NCBI GenBank assembly: GCA_025677825.1
Contig: JAIXMO010000015.1
Span: 62,001-126,000 of the forward strand
Direction of reading: 5' to 3'
Source of the DNA: Helicostylum pulchrum
Taxonomy: Eukaryota > Mucoromycota > Mucoromycetes > Mucorales > Mucoraceae
DNA: 64,000 nucleotides
The notes beneath the pieces were generated by a model. The model did not search any database, had not been told where the DNA came from, and was given only the letters and a program-made list of their open reading frames with translations. The translations under genes were made by a program, and so were the position numbers. Shown in pieces: positions 43,779-54,742 of the stretch (position 1 is the stretch's first letter; each line of letters starts with the position of its first letter).

Positions 43779-45036
43779 ATGATCATTAACGAATACCGTG
43801 TTATTAACAACTGTACAGAAGGAGAATATCAAGTTGGTAAGATATTAATAAAAAAAAGAGCACTTTTTTTTTTTGTATAACCTGTTTTTTTTGACGTTTT
43901 TTTTTTATAGCGCAATTATATGCTACCGCTCAAGCATCCAAGCAACAAACTGGTGGTGGTGAAGGTGTTGAAGTAGTAAAGAATGAACCTTATGAAAAGC
44001 CCAACGAAAAGGGTCAATATACTCAAAAGATTTATCGATTATCTTCTCGTGTTCCTGCTTGGGTTCGTGCTGTTGCTCCTGCTGGAGCTCTTGATCTTTA
44101 TGAAGAGGTAAGCCTTTTGTTTATGTGTTTTTCTTTTTTATAAAAAAAGCTTGGTGCTAAAATATTCTTCTTTTTTTTAAAAAAAAAAGGCTTGGAACGC
44201 TTATCCTTATTGTAAAACTGGTAAGTGCAATTTTATTTATTTATTTATATAAAAAAGGAGAGCAACACTATCTCTTCTTTTTTGGGGGTTTGGAATTAAG
44301 GGGAGAGAGAGAAAAAGAGAAGAAGCTCCTATTTTATATTTGGCTTTATTACTATCGTTGTTGTTATAACATCGGTTGTAATGCGGAAATTGAAATGAGG
44401 AGTTGCCAAGTAATACACATAAAAAATAACCAACACACACTTCTAACACTTGTGTCAAAAAATAGTGTTAAAGAATGGTTATATGAAGGACGCATTTTCT
44501 ATTGTTTACGAAACACTTCATGTGGATGGTTCTCGCGGCGAATTAGAAAATGCACTTAAAATCTCTAAAGATGACCTTAAAAAGAGAAATGTGATTATTA
44601 TTGATATTGCAAACGATAAGGTCGATGCTAAAGATTATAAAGCAGATGAAGACCCAAAGATCTTCAAGTCTGAAAAGACCGGACGTGGCCCATTAACTGA
44701 TCCCCACTGGCAAAAGACTTGTGAACCAGTCATGACTTGTTATAAACTGGTTTATATTGAATTCAAGTGGTTTGGTATTCAAAGTAAAACTGAATCCTTT
44801 ATCGCAAAGACCATTCATAATTTATTTACCACGTTCCACAGGTAATTATTTTGATTGACATGTTACACACACGCACACGCACAACATTTAATAACCCCCC
44901 ACTTTTTTTTTTATTATTTAGACAACTTTTCTGTTGGACTGATAGATGGTATGGATTGACTATTGAAGACATTAGAACTATTGAAGAACAAACAAAGAAG
45001 GATTTAGACACGAAGAGAGATCAAGAAAAGAATTAG
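43779..45036 (+). CDS. Class I phosphatidylinositol transfer protein
   Basis: Exons 43779-43836, 43911-44107, 44190-44220, 44466-44841 and 44922-45036 give 258 residues. The sequence follows the START-like PITP alpha/beta family throughout: [86 protein letters not shown] and the C-terminal [17 protein letters not shown]. These proteins move phosphatidylinositol and phosphatidylcholine between membranes and supply lipid kinases. This is the animal-type PITP, unrelated in sequence to Sec14. The gene converges on the GatC gene with only 27 bp between stop codons, so their 3' UTRs must overlap. Confidence 0.95.
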
Positions 45037-45063
45037 ACTTTTTTTTTTTAAATAAATAAATTT

Positions 45064-45554
45064 TTAATCTGATGATGATGGCATAGTGCCTTTAACAACA
45101 TAAAAATTGCCACTCTTTTCTTTAGCATATTTTAATAAATCTCTTCCACGAACTTCATCTCTACTACTACTACTTTCTACTAATTCATCACTACGAAGAA
45201 CTTGTCCTACATCTTCTTTCCAAATATGTGTCAATGGTTTTTCTCCTTTAAAATCAACCGTCTTTATATGCTCTGTAAACTGCGTTAATTGATCTATTTC
45301 CGATTTTAATTTACTTGCTTGTTCTTGGTTCGTAACACCGAGTCGAGATAAAGTCAACAAATGTTGGAACTGTTTATCCGAAATCGGCTCTCCCATGGGC
45401 TCTAATAGAGATTGAACCGACCATGTTGGTTTTAAAGGTATACATTGTGCATCTACTTGAACTTTTTTTTTTATTGTAAGTTTTTATCTCTCTCAAGTAT
45501 ATGTAGTTTACCTTTAGTCGTTAAGGAGCGTTTTGCAAAGTGAGTTATAAACAT
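45064..45554 (-). CDS. GATC: Mitochondrial Glu-tRNA(Gln) amidotransferase subunit C
   Basis: Exons 45512-45554 and 45064-45461 give 146 residues. The N-terminus (MFITHFAKRSLTTKVQVDAQ) is basic and Ser/Thr-rich as expected of a mitochondrial presequence. The GatC core follows (FQHLLTLSRLGVTNQEQASK; LTQFTEHIKTVDF; LRSDELVES). GatCAB converts Glu-tRNA(Gln) to Gln-tRNA(Gln) in mitochondria; GatC stabilises the A/B subunits. The length and the short helical hairpin agree with the family. Convergent with the PITP gene. Confidence 0.88.
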
Positions 45555-46795
45555 TATCCCCGTTTTTTATAGCTCTTTTTTTTTACAGGGAAAAAAGAGA
45601 GAGGGGGTGTAAATAGCTGGCTTTGGAAAATATATGTACGACTGTTTTCGCTTATAAACTAACTTTGAAAAGGCAAACAATATAGCTTAGACAGCGAGAA
45701 ATAATGTCTGCCATTGAGCACTCTTTTTCTTTCTGAAAAGAAGGAAGTAGAGTCACTAACTATAGAATAGTGGAACTAAAACAAGCTTAAAAAAAGGGGA
45801 GGCTTAATAAGGTGTACCTCTTGTTAACTGTGATATTTACCTTCAGATAACATATTTGCCTTCGTATTGATATTTCTTTATGGTAACTAGTTTTAGGTAA
45901 CACCACCTGTCCGATACATATAATTTACTTTCAACTCCCAAAATAAGTGGAATGATTTTATTCTTTGATAGAGATGTGGTTTAGCAAGTAAGTTGGATAC
46001 CTTTCAAAGGTTATAAGTAAAATTTGGGAGAGAAACGAGAAAGTATTGTAAGCCGAGAGTGCCATCTGACTAAACAGTACATCTCTTCCACAGGGTCCTG
46101 ATTGAAGAGAGATACGGCCATGAATTCAGGGTAAAAGCAAAATAGCTTCCTGAGGCGATAGTACATTACCTATCATACGAAACCATGGTATGCAAGTCTT
46201 CGAGTAATAACTTGAAACCAAAAGTTACACCTAAGGAATAAAAAGCGGAAAGATTAGAACGTGTCTTTTTCGGATTATATGTGAATCTAATACTTTACTC
46301 TCGCTGATGTGGTAACGTAAAAACCATGTTATTATTATTACGTCCAGAGCTCCATTGCGTTGTTATGCGGTGAAGCCGACTAAAATTGTTGTGCAACCCT
46401 CAGCATAATACCGTAATTTCTGTTTTAGGTAGGTAACTATAACTTTTAACTCTCCATGGCCCATGGCTCGCTATAAAATTACATTTGCTCTTAATCTTAT
46501 ATATCCACAAAAAACAAGCCTATATTTTTAAAAAGGAAAGGCATATAAAGCTCTAGATATTTCTAACCCTGCTGCGTAGAACGTTTCATAGTATAAACAT
46601 AGTCTTGTCCGTATCATGATTTTTTTTTCTGGATTGTCAGAGTATTAAATACTCCAAAAAAAGTGACGGAGAAGGGATACGGTTTGTATTGAATTACTAA
46701 TAAAACTATTTTTTATTTACTGATAAAAAAAAACTAAATAAAGTCGTCCCGACAAAAGAAAAAACTAGAACGTCAACGAAGACAGAAGGAGGCGG
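45555..46795. other. Intergenic with weak coding relics
   Basis: No intact gene. On the minus strand around 46020-46230 two open stretches (GVTFGFKLLLEDLHTMVSYD and EFMAVSLFNQDPVEEMYCLV) suggest a decayed gene, not identifiable. The rest is AT-rich. Confidence 0.3.
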
Positions 46796-46912
46796 AAGTA
46801 CAGACAAATACCTAGCAAAGTAGGAGTACAGATAAATACCTAGGGAAGTAGGAAAATAGACGAATACCTAGCATAATAGCGGCAGAAAAGAATACGTAGC
46901 ATAGTAGGAGTA
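46796..46912. repeat. Degenerate minisatellite, about 30-bp unit
   Basis: Four imperfect units built on AGTACAGA.AAATACCTAGCAAAGTAGG, each containing AATACCTAG (or AATACGTAG) and ending in a TAGTAGG/AAGTAGG-like sequence. Located in the 3' flank of the multicopy-family gene. Confidence 0.7.
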
Positions 46913-46962
46913 ACCAAGAGAATAAAAAAAACAACGAACACATCATATAGTTCGATTATTAA

Positions 46963-48624
46963 TTAAGCGGTATTTACTGGAGGTATCCACACGGCTCTTG
47001 TAGGAACTGATCGATTGATAGCAGGATTAGGACTTGGATTTGTTACAGCTTGTAGTCTACCGATTTTCTTGTTATTATCGTTACAAATCACAGCTAGCTC
47101 AAGAGCAGAAAAGCGAAGAATAGATAAACCCTCCAATAATTCACCCATTCCTTGAGCGAAATGTCTAGAAATTGTTGGTATTGCGAAGTGTTTGATTTTC
47201 TTCAGTATGTAAACACCATCACGTTCTAGCCACATCTGGTACAAATCGGCCTCAAATCCTAATACTTGTAATAAGGTAATCTTTACTTCGGATAGTTCAC
47301 CACTATGATTCTTTAAAATATAATTCAGCTGATTCTTTCCGTTCATAATTAGCTTAACTTTATCGTGATAAACTTTTGTAGGAAAGGCTTTTTTACCAAA
47401 TTCCCCATCACAAATGTCGTATTTGCTAAGGTTAGACTTGCAAAGCATTCTCAAGTCCAAACGATGGGACGTATAATCATTTGCTTCTGTTTGCGAAATA
47501 GTATCGCCCCAACGACAGAAAACATTGGTCTTGTAAAATAACTTTTCAATTATATGACCCCATACTTTCACTATGAAATCAGCTTCAGATAACGATGATT
47601 CATGTTCGAAAATATTATCATTTTCAAAATGAACCTCAGCAAGGTGAACAGCGATTTTATAGGTAGTAGCAATTTCAAGATCTGACGCTTTACCGATTTG
47701 ACTATATAACATACTAATAGCATGATTCCAGTTACGATGTGCTCTTTTTAACAGTGAGTTTATATCGGCTTCCCGATGAATGTTGAGGGAAGAGGGCGTA
47801 TATTCAAAGAGGGTGGCAATTTCATCTTGTTGTTCAGGTCCTAAAGAAAAGTACGATCCATCAGCAGCGATATCATCAAGATCCAAAATATTGTTCATGG
47901 AAGCAACGATTCTACACTTGGCTTTTTCGTCCAGGTTGTCAAAATCAAACATGCGATTGGAAGCCATAGTTTTGATGTGCGACATGAGACTTTTATACAT
48001 TCCTGATAACATGATTCCGTCATTTTCTTCGACCTACACACAATTAAATTTAGGCGTTTTTTTTTTGTACACAGTCACAAGGATGTTAATAAATAGCTTG
48101 ACTTACTTCGATGCGCCGACGTACAGCAGTTTGAGCAGGTGTTGTAGCGGCGGGGAGGGTACTTCTACTTGCCTCAGAATAATGCTCAGGGCCAGACATT
48201 ATAAACCTAGTTAACATTGGTCTTGACAAATCGTTGGCCGTGTTAACTGTGAAAGTGAGGGATTGCCAATAAGTAATAGCGGGTAGAGTCTTCAAGGGCT
48301 ATAAAGCAGTAGGATATAGTTAATACAAGAGGTATCTAAAACGTGTTTTTGTATAATCGCGAAATCACTTACTAAATAATCAGACAGATGTATTTTCTTG
48401 GCCCATTCTCTGCTGGCACTGTCCTCACTCTCCTTCAAGATGTCAACTGTTACTTTGTATTCGGCTTCCGCCAAAAGCTGTTGACTTGGCAAGTAATTAC
48501 CTTTTATAAAAAAAATTGGAATACCATTATCAGTATCATAGTTTTTTGACAGCCAAGTGACAGAGTCCCTGAAAACGGTGGTATAAGTAAATAACCTTGA
48601 TAAGCTAATAATTGCATTTACCAT
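46963..48624 (-). CDS. Multicopy Mucorales-type family protein with nuclease-like D...E-F/W-K signature
   Basis: Exons 48373-48624, 48107-48298 and 46963-48033 give 504 residues if translation starts at MVNAIISLSRLF; an in-frame ATG at 48711 would add 29 hydrophobic residues. The N-terminal third (TVFRDSVTWLSKNYDTDNGI; AEAEYKVTVDILKES) has no known domain. The C-terminal domain has FIVKVWGHIIEKLFYKTNVF, then CRWGDTIS, RLDLRMLCKS and YDICDGEFGKK, KVYHDKVKLIMNGKNQLNYI, and ends RAVWIPP. The same order recurs in the broken copy at 62.2-63.5 kb (WSKVFSSVFEDGDLSCKWGD; RVDLRVCC; DLINVEFARN; RGTWFPP). I recall many such proteins in Mucorales. The Asp followed 13-16 residues later by Glu-x-Lys/Ala resembles the PD-(D/E)XK nuclease pattern; that is inference only. 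Confidence 0.65.
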
Positions 48625-48711
48625 GTAGTAGCCATTTATAAAAAAATATTCACGAAAAAAAAAACGAAAACAAGGAAGACGTAAGCAAGTTAAATACCAT
48701 GAGAAAAACAT

Positions 48712-49372
48712 GATGTCAGCATTAAAAAATTACTCTTACCAAAAGGAGTTCATGCAGCTATTGAAACGGTATCGTTAAAAGGCACTGGGGAAACAGTCTC
48801 AGTGCTTATTTACTTTGTGTAAAGGATCAACTACTAACACATTTATTTTCCTTATATATTATAATTAATAGTGAATATCAATTAGTATAAATATCCCAAT
48901 ATCTTTTGACAATAACATCATTCTATTCTTTATTTCTATTCTCTCAATTCTTATCCTGTAATGAAAAATGTTTAGCCGAAAAATGATGTTCATTTCGCGT
49001 TATTAAAATTCTCGTTGCATGATTTATTGGTCCGAGTACATTATTATTTAGGCAATGAAAGTTACTTTTTAATTATTATAATAATTATTTATTATAAGAG
49101 ATCCGTAGATCTAAGTATGTTTTCTTTTAAGAGTGGTTCTTGTTGCTGTTTCGATTGTGTTTTCAAAGATACTATAGTATTACTTTCTTCTATAGTTGTA
49201 TTATTTTTTCTAATTGGTTTATCTAAAAATTGCCTTCTCGTCTATGTTTAATACCAGTCAAAACCGGTGTATGATTACTGTTTTTATAAGAAATAGGACG
49301 AAACTGCTGTAGATAAGATAAAATATTTTGATGGTGTGATTGATAGCTATTGTGAGGCTCAGCTAGTGTCTG
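48712..49372. other. Intergenic, no gene recognised
   Basis: AT-rich; the 78-codon frame at 49015-49251 is Ile/Tyr/Ser-rich and looks accidental. Confidence 0.3.
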
Positions 49373-49650
49373 TTAATGATATTGAGAAGGCGAATGGCTG
49401 GTTTCGATAGCGGGTAATGTGTTGATATTTGCTTGAATATGAGTTGAGTTCATATAATTATTAAGACGAAGAAAATCTTTGGAAGGTCCTATATTTAATT
49501 TGATTCTGTTATCGGGATGGAGATCCATTCTAACGTTTTGGATAACATCAGTGTTAATGTTTTCAGTATTCTCGTATTTTAAAAAATTGCTTCTAATATT
49601 GTAGTATGATTTTAAATGAGAGCAAGTTTTGTAGTATACTGCTCGTTTTT
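49373..49650 (-). other. Open minus-strand stretch without start codon, possible gene relic
   Basis: About 92 codons stay open, from RAVYYKTCSHLKSYYNIRSN through MDLHPDNRIKLNIGPSKDFL to a TAA. The composition is protein-like but no domain is recognisable, and the only Met is late. Could be the last exon of a decayed gene. Confidence 0.25.
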
Positions 49651-50403
49651 TTTTTCGGTATAACCTTTATTCGAAAAACTTACAAATGACAATGGAGTTT
49701 CAAGTAGTTGGTAAGTTTTCTGAGTACAGACCCCTTCTTTCATTACATATCTTAATTTCTATTATTTCAAGGGTCAAAGGTGAATTTTTACGGTATGGAG
49801 TTGTCTCCCTGTGGTATATATACGTTTGCTGAGATGACTTGAAAATTATGACTTTGCTTCTCGACCCGCTAGTCATTCTTAGCCAAATATACAATCGAGT
49901 CGAATTTAAACATGCAATCATATCAACGTCCAACACTACCAAATGAAATGTTTGATGAGATGCTCATAAAGTACAGAAGCAAGCAGAATAAGGATGGTGT
50001 TGTATATTGATGATAAGGCTACTGATGCCCACCGACCCACTCATACCAATCATTTGTTTACCACTTCCCGCATTTTTTTTCTTAGAGCACTCCTACGAAT
50101 TCTTCCTTTGAAACTGTATTCTATTATTTTTTACCGGTATCTTTTTTTTTGGTGAACAAGTATTCTTTCCCATTAAAACATTTATTTTCGCTGCTCATAA
50201 CAGAAGGACCCTTTTCAATAAAACTACATTTCGCAGAAAAAGTCTACTATTACACGGACCCCTTTTTAGTTAAAATTTAGCAATTAAGACTTTTTCTTTC
50301 TTGTTGGGTTGTAGTAGGTGGGTCCGCTCAAATATGAGAGAAGAGAAACATGTTAATTTTTTGAAAAAAAAAAGGGAGAGAGGGAGTGTATGAAGTTTTT
50401 TTT
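49651..50403. other. Intergenic, no gene recognised
   Basis: AT-rich sequence with short frames only. Confidence 0.3.
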
Positions 50404-50990
50404 TTAAAAGCATCCATCATAAGACTCACGTTGACTATAAAAATGGAATGAACCAATATAAATAGGTAAACTAATAACAGCAACAAAACTTACAAAGATA
50501 CTCAAACAAACATAAACATGACTTGCCATACCCGCCGCATCAAATTTTCCAGGAAAGAAGTTTTCTGGAAACCGTTTAATGTAGACGGTAACAGCACAAA
50601 TATACATGGCAGCCCCAATTAATGCGGGACCCAAAAAGTGCAGGGTCTGACACGTATCTTTCAAACTTGTCATGTGCAACAATGTACCGTTTTGTATCAA
50701 AGAACCGAAAAACAGGTAAAATCACACCAATACTACCAATCAAGCGACTGAAGGCAATGTACCGTATACGAGAGATATGATCACAACATAATTCAAAATG
50801 ATTAATGTGTGAATGGAGACAGTGATGAGAAAGGTAAATCCAATATAAGGTGACGTTGAAACTCTTGACATGGAGCTCTGACTGACAAATAAATGTGAGA
50901 TGGTAAATCGATGCCAGTAGGTATCCCGAAGGAAGATATTGTCACTCTGGGTAAATGGATCTCATCAATAGCGTTCGAAGACCATTATCT
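50404..50990 (-). pseudogene. PAQR/hemolysin III-type membrane receptor pseudogene
   Basis: The minus strand encodes membrane segments of an adiponectin-receptor-like (PAQR) protein. The clearest part is LHFLGPALIGAAMYICAVTV then RFPENFFPGKFD, matching the GALxYxxRFPERxxPGxFD block before the last helices. Upstream in other frames lie AFSRLIGSIGVILPVFRFFD and IGFTFLITVSIHTLIILNYV. A frameshift near 50640 separates the parts, and the conserved final SHQxxH has become SHVYVC. PAQR proteins are seven-helix receptors with ceramidase-like metal centres; loss of the His pair and the frameshifts indicate this copy is dead. Confidence 0.6.
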
Positions 50991-51121
50991 TAGAGAACAT
51001 CTATTTTACAAATGCCTTAATCGCTCATATGAATATTGACGACTGTGATTATAACATGGACCAACAAGCAATATTTTTAATTTTTTTCGCTGACATTTAA
51101 TAAAAAAAGAAGCAAGACCAA

Positions 51122-51160
51122 TATTTAAAAACACGCAAATTGGTACTGTGAGCACTGAAC
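51122..51160 (+). promoter_or_regulatory. Promoter motif shared with 63544-63582
   Basis: ATATTTAAAAACACGCAAA followed by TTGGTACTGTGAGCAC lies about 88 bp before the start of the SNF1 beta gene. An almost identical block precedes the gene at 63639. The TTTAAA core could be a TATA-type element and ACACGC a factor site. Confidence 0.45.
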
Positions 51161-51209
51161 ATCCCTTTTTTTCCTCTTTTGTTTTGTTTTTTTGTTTTTT
51201 TTTTCGTCA

Positions 51210-52514
51210 ATGGGAAACACTAATTCAACTGAAGGAAATAATTTAGTTGCTTCATATCAGCAAAGAAGTAGAAATAGTAGTTCAACTTCTATTCAACCTA
51301 CAGTATCAAGTTCAAATAAAACAAGTCAACCATTTCAATTATCCATTACTGAACCTACTACCGAACCAGACATGGCTGAACAAAATACAACTGACAACGT
51401 AATTGAAGAGCAAGATGAAGTATCACAACCAACACCACCTCCCACAAAATCAGTTCCAGTCTCAACTGGTAAGTCAGGTTGGGTATCGAGTACAGGTGCT
51501 GCTAGTCCTTGGTATGGATCACTTGGTAGCTCAGCTTCTTCTCACCACCGTGCGTCAATAAGTGGTCCTTATTACCGTACACGCGGCATGAGTGTCACAC
51601 GTGATAATGAAAATGATGAAGATTTGTCAAATATCATTGCAAATACCCCTACGAATGCTTCTAATATGAATCCACCTACAACTTCACAGCCACCTTTATT
51701 TACAGCACAGAATCAAGGTATTTCAATTAATTCGATATTGAAAAAAAAGCTGAAACTAAAAACTTGTTTTTTTTTGTGTGTAGGTGTACCAACTATCATT
51801 ACTTGGACACAAGGAGGTAATAATGTTTATGTAACTGGTACATTTAATGGATGGAAACAAAAGATTAAATTGGTGAAAAGGTAAATAATAAAAAAATTGG
51901 GGAAGTGGGGGGAATTCTCATCAAAAAAAAAATAGTATGCATGATTTTAGCGCAGTATTGGATCTACCACCTGGAACCCACCGACTTAAATTTATAGTGG
52001 ACGATGAATGGAAATGTTCAAACGATATGGAAACAGCTACGGATCCCGATGGTAACCTCGTGAATTATTTACAAGTGATGGATGAATCAGACGAAGAAAG
52101 CGAAGCAGATGAATTTGATTCAGATAGTAAAAAATATTCAAATATCATCCCACCCGAATTATTACAACTGTCAACTAATATTGAAGAGGATAAGAAATCA
52201 GAATGGGAGAAAAAGCAACCACAACCTCCTACTTTACCTCCTCACCTCGAAAAAGTCCTGTTGAATTCAAGTACTGTCAGTGAAGAAGATAATTCAGTAT
52301 TGATGGAACCAAATCATGTTACCCTGAATCATTTGTATGCTTGTTCTATTAAAGATAATGTCATGGCTCTAGCTACTACTTCTAGATATCGTAAAAAGGT
52401 AAAAAAAGAAAAAGAAAAAGAAGCTTTTATTCTTTTTGTTATTGGATTTTAACTTTTTGTTTTATATAGTACGTTACTACAATGTATTATCGTCCCGTAT
52501 TTCCAAAGACTTAG
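51210..52514 (+). CDS. AMPK/SNF1 kinase beta subunit
   Basis: Exons 51210-51717, 51784-51880, 51936-52398 and 52470-52514 give 370 residues. I chose MGNTNSTEGNN over an upstream in-frame ATG because Gly2 then fits an N-myristoylation signal, as in Sip1/Sip2 and animal beta subunits. After a Ser/Thr/Pro-rich N-terminal half comes the CBM48 glycogen-binding domain (NVYVTGTFNGWKQKIKLVKR; LDLPPGTHRLKFIVDDEWKC; TDPDGNLVNYLQV). The C-terminal ASC domain begins near SNIIPPELL and includes PPHLEKVLLN, HVTLNHLYACSIKDNVMALA and YVTTMYYRP in the final 45-nt exon. It bridges the kinase and gamma subunits and targets the energy-sensing complex. Confidence 0.95.
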
Positions 52515-52984
52515 GAAGTTACTCTTTTCAATTCAAAATTTGGCTTGTATTAAGAAAGAAAGAAAATAAAGTATATATGTATAGAATAGTCTCAACCTTG
52601 TTTTTTTATATGTACCACCAAGGCTCATATACATACTTGTTTGATGTGTTTCATGCAGACTTTTTGGCATGTGAAAAAGTTTACAGCGAGCACAAGTATA
52701 TACATTTGTTTTTTTGTCTGTATTCATGCTCATAGGCGTTTTCCTTAAAAATAATAATTATTTATTCTTCGTTTGAGGATTCTTTTTAAAAAAAAAAGAA
52801 CTGTCCAGACTGATCCTCTATATTCATTTTTTATAAATAAAAGTGACATATCCAGCATTGGCCTCTTTATCTCTAACTTGAGAGATCCCATAAAAGAGGG
52901 GATAGAACAATCAAGTGTGAAACGTTTTGAAAAATCCGGACTTTCATTCCGTGTTTTTTATTTTGATAAATTGCAGTAAATTGG
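52515..52984. other. Intergenic, no gene recognised
   Basis: 3' flank of the SNF1 beta gene; AT-rich with no recognisable feature. Confidence 0.3.
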
Positions 52985-54530
52985 GTGATGCTTGCTGAGT
53001 ATTAGTTAAAAAAAGGACCCAGCAAATGCATCCCTGTCTTATCTTCCTCTTCAGTAAGCTTTAAAATAGAAGGATCTACTATGGTGGCGAGAGTACCTGT
53101 GGGGATGGGGGCTGCCCCTGAATCTGTTATTAAATACAGCCTGTGAATGTTCATTCTTGAGGAGAGAAAGTACTGCTAAATTTTCTCTCAAGAGATACTA
53201 ACTAACAAAGAAAATCAATCAACTGTTGTTTACATGGGGTGCAATAAATACCTTCAGACCCCCAGAAAAATCTGAGGAATCCAGATAGATCATCTGCCTT
53301 ATAATCGATGGAAGGCTTAATGAGCAATGTATCTTTAAGCTCCAAAGGTTTGAACCTTCCCCCTAAGATTTTTGGATGAAATAAGAGACAAAGAAAAAAA
53401 AACAACCATATCATGTCCTACCTGTTCTGTAAATATTTGTTTTTAAACGTATTTAGATTGGCTTGGGGGAGCTGATCCGCAACAGTCTTTAGCATTGCAA
53501 GGGCTCCGAAGAGACCCTTGCGATAATCGAACGCGATTTTTGGCTTTTACTGTATTTGCAAACGGGCTTGAGGTTTCCAAAAACAACATCTCGATGTCCT
53601 TCAGTCTAAGTAGCTTTATAATGCCATCTGCCAGGTACGTATGACTTTCGTCATCGTACAGTGGCAGTGTTTTCAATTGGCTATTCATTGATTGCAATTG
53701 AGCTTCGCCACGGCAGAAACCAGCTTCTGTCCATTCTAAAGAATCCTTCAAATAAGTTCCTTCTTCCAGTAGTTTAAGGATCGAAGGGTTGACCGTTGTT
53801 GAGAGAGTATCGGAAGGAAGGGTAGAATAAAATAAATTATTGTATATAGATGCACAATGCTCGGTTCTTAACAAGCTATATGTGTTAAGGGCCTCAGACA
53901 ATAATTGCTACCGTAAAAAAACAAGGGCTAGTTATTTGTATCTAAATGAACAATGAAATTAGACAAATACGTACCTTCATTCCCCAGAAAAATTTTGAAA
54001 AACAAGGAAGAACTTCCAACTTATCATTAGTATCTGACTTTATCCAAAGTGAATCCTCTAGCCACAACTCAAATAAAGGGCCCTTCGGCTCGAAATGCAA
54101 GCTCCAGAGATACATTCTCTCACCTAAAGTTATTAAATAAAGTAAGAGTTAAGAGCAAAAAAAAAAAAAGACCAGTGGATCTTGTAGCTTACTTGCCGCG
54201 TGAACAAAAAATACTTTGCATTTTTTGAAAGTTTTCGTTGTAGCAAAATAAAATTCGTCAGCAATGTTTTTCAACATTGTCAACGCATCAATCTATATTT
54301 TTGACTTATCCGCTGACCCAAAGCTTCCAGAAATTTCGAGCAAAAGAATTTCAATATTCTTAAAGCCATATAATTGGATGATTCCATCCGCGAGATAATT
54401 ATGATGGCCTTTATATAATGGGAATATTGTAAACTTCTTTTCCATATTCCAGGCCCCTTTTCTTGCGTGTACGCTTTTTTCGCAGTCGCCGAGATATCAA
54501 TTTGACGCCGTGCAAAGCGCGCTGAAAGTA
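52985..54530 (-). pseudogene. Tandem modules of a second multicopy family, degenerate
   Basis: Read on the minus strand, right to left, one module gives NYLADGIIQLYGFKNIEILL then LEISGSF (about 54410-54320), KCKVFFVHAAS at an intron donor, and WSLHFEPKGPLFELWLEDSL (about 54110-54050). A second, starting at the acceptor at 53908, gives LLSEALNTYSLLRTEHCASI, TTVNPSILKLLEEGTYLKDS, YLADGIIKLLRLKDIEMLFL then LETSS, and after a frameshift near 53535 KGLFGALAMLKTVADQLPQ. A third fragment (53180-53000) repeats LRENLAVLSLLKNEHSQAVF and TIVDPSILKLTEEE. Stops and frameshifts occur in each. The family looks Mucorales-specific; function unknown. The Asp-Gly-Ile...Glu-Thr-Ser spacing recalls restriction-like folds only loosely. 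Confidence 0.6.
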
Positions 54531-54706
54531 AATAAAAGAGTGAACATAAGTGTCTTTTAAAAGTTATACAATTTACTTACCTATTTATTTGTATATACAA
54601 AAAAGTTGTTAAAAGAAAGGAGCTTAAATAAAGTTGATAAATAAGAGTTATCCAATTTTGAGTACTATTTACAGATGAAAAAATAAAGTGAAAAGGACTT
54701 TATAGT

Positions 54707-54742
54707 CGAGGCCACAAAAAAAAAAAAAAACGTGACCTCGTC
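54707..54742. repeat. Hairpin with A15 loop
   Basis: GTCGAGGCCAC and CGTGACCTCGTC are near-complementary arms around a run of As. Possibly a MITE remnant or a terminator-like hairpin; no gene adjoins it. Confidence 0.35.
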
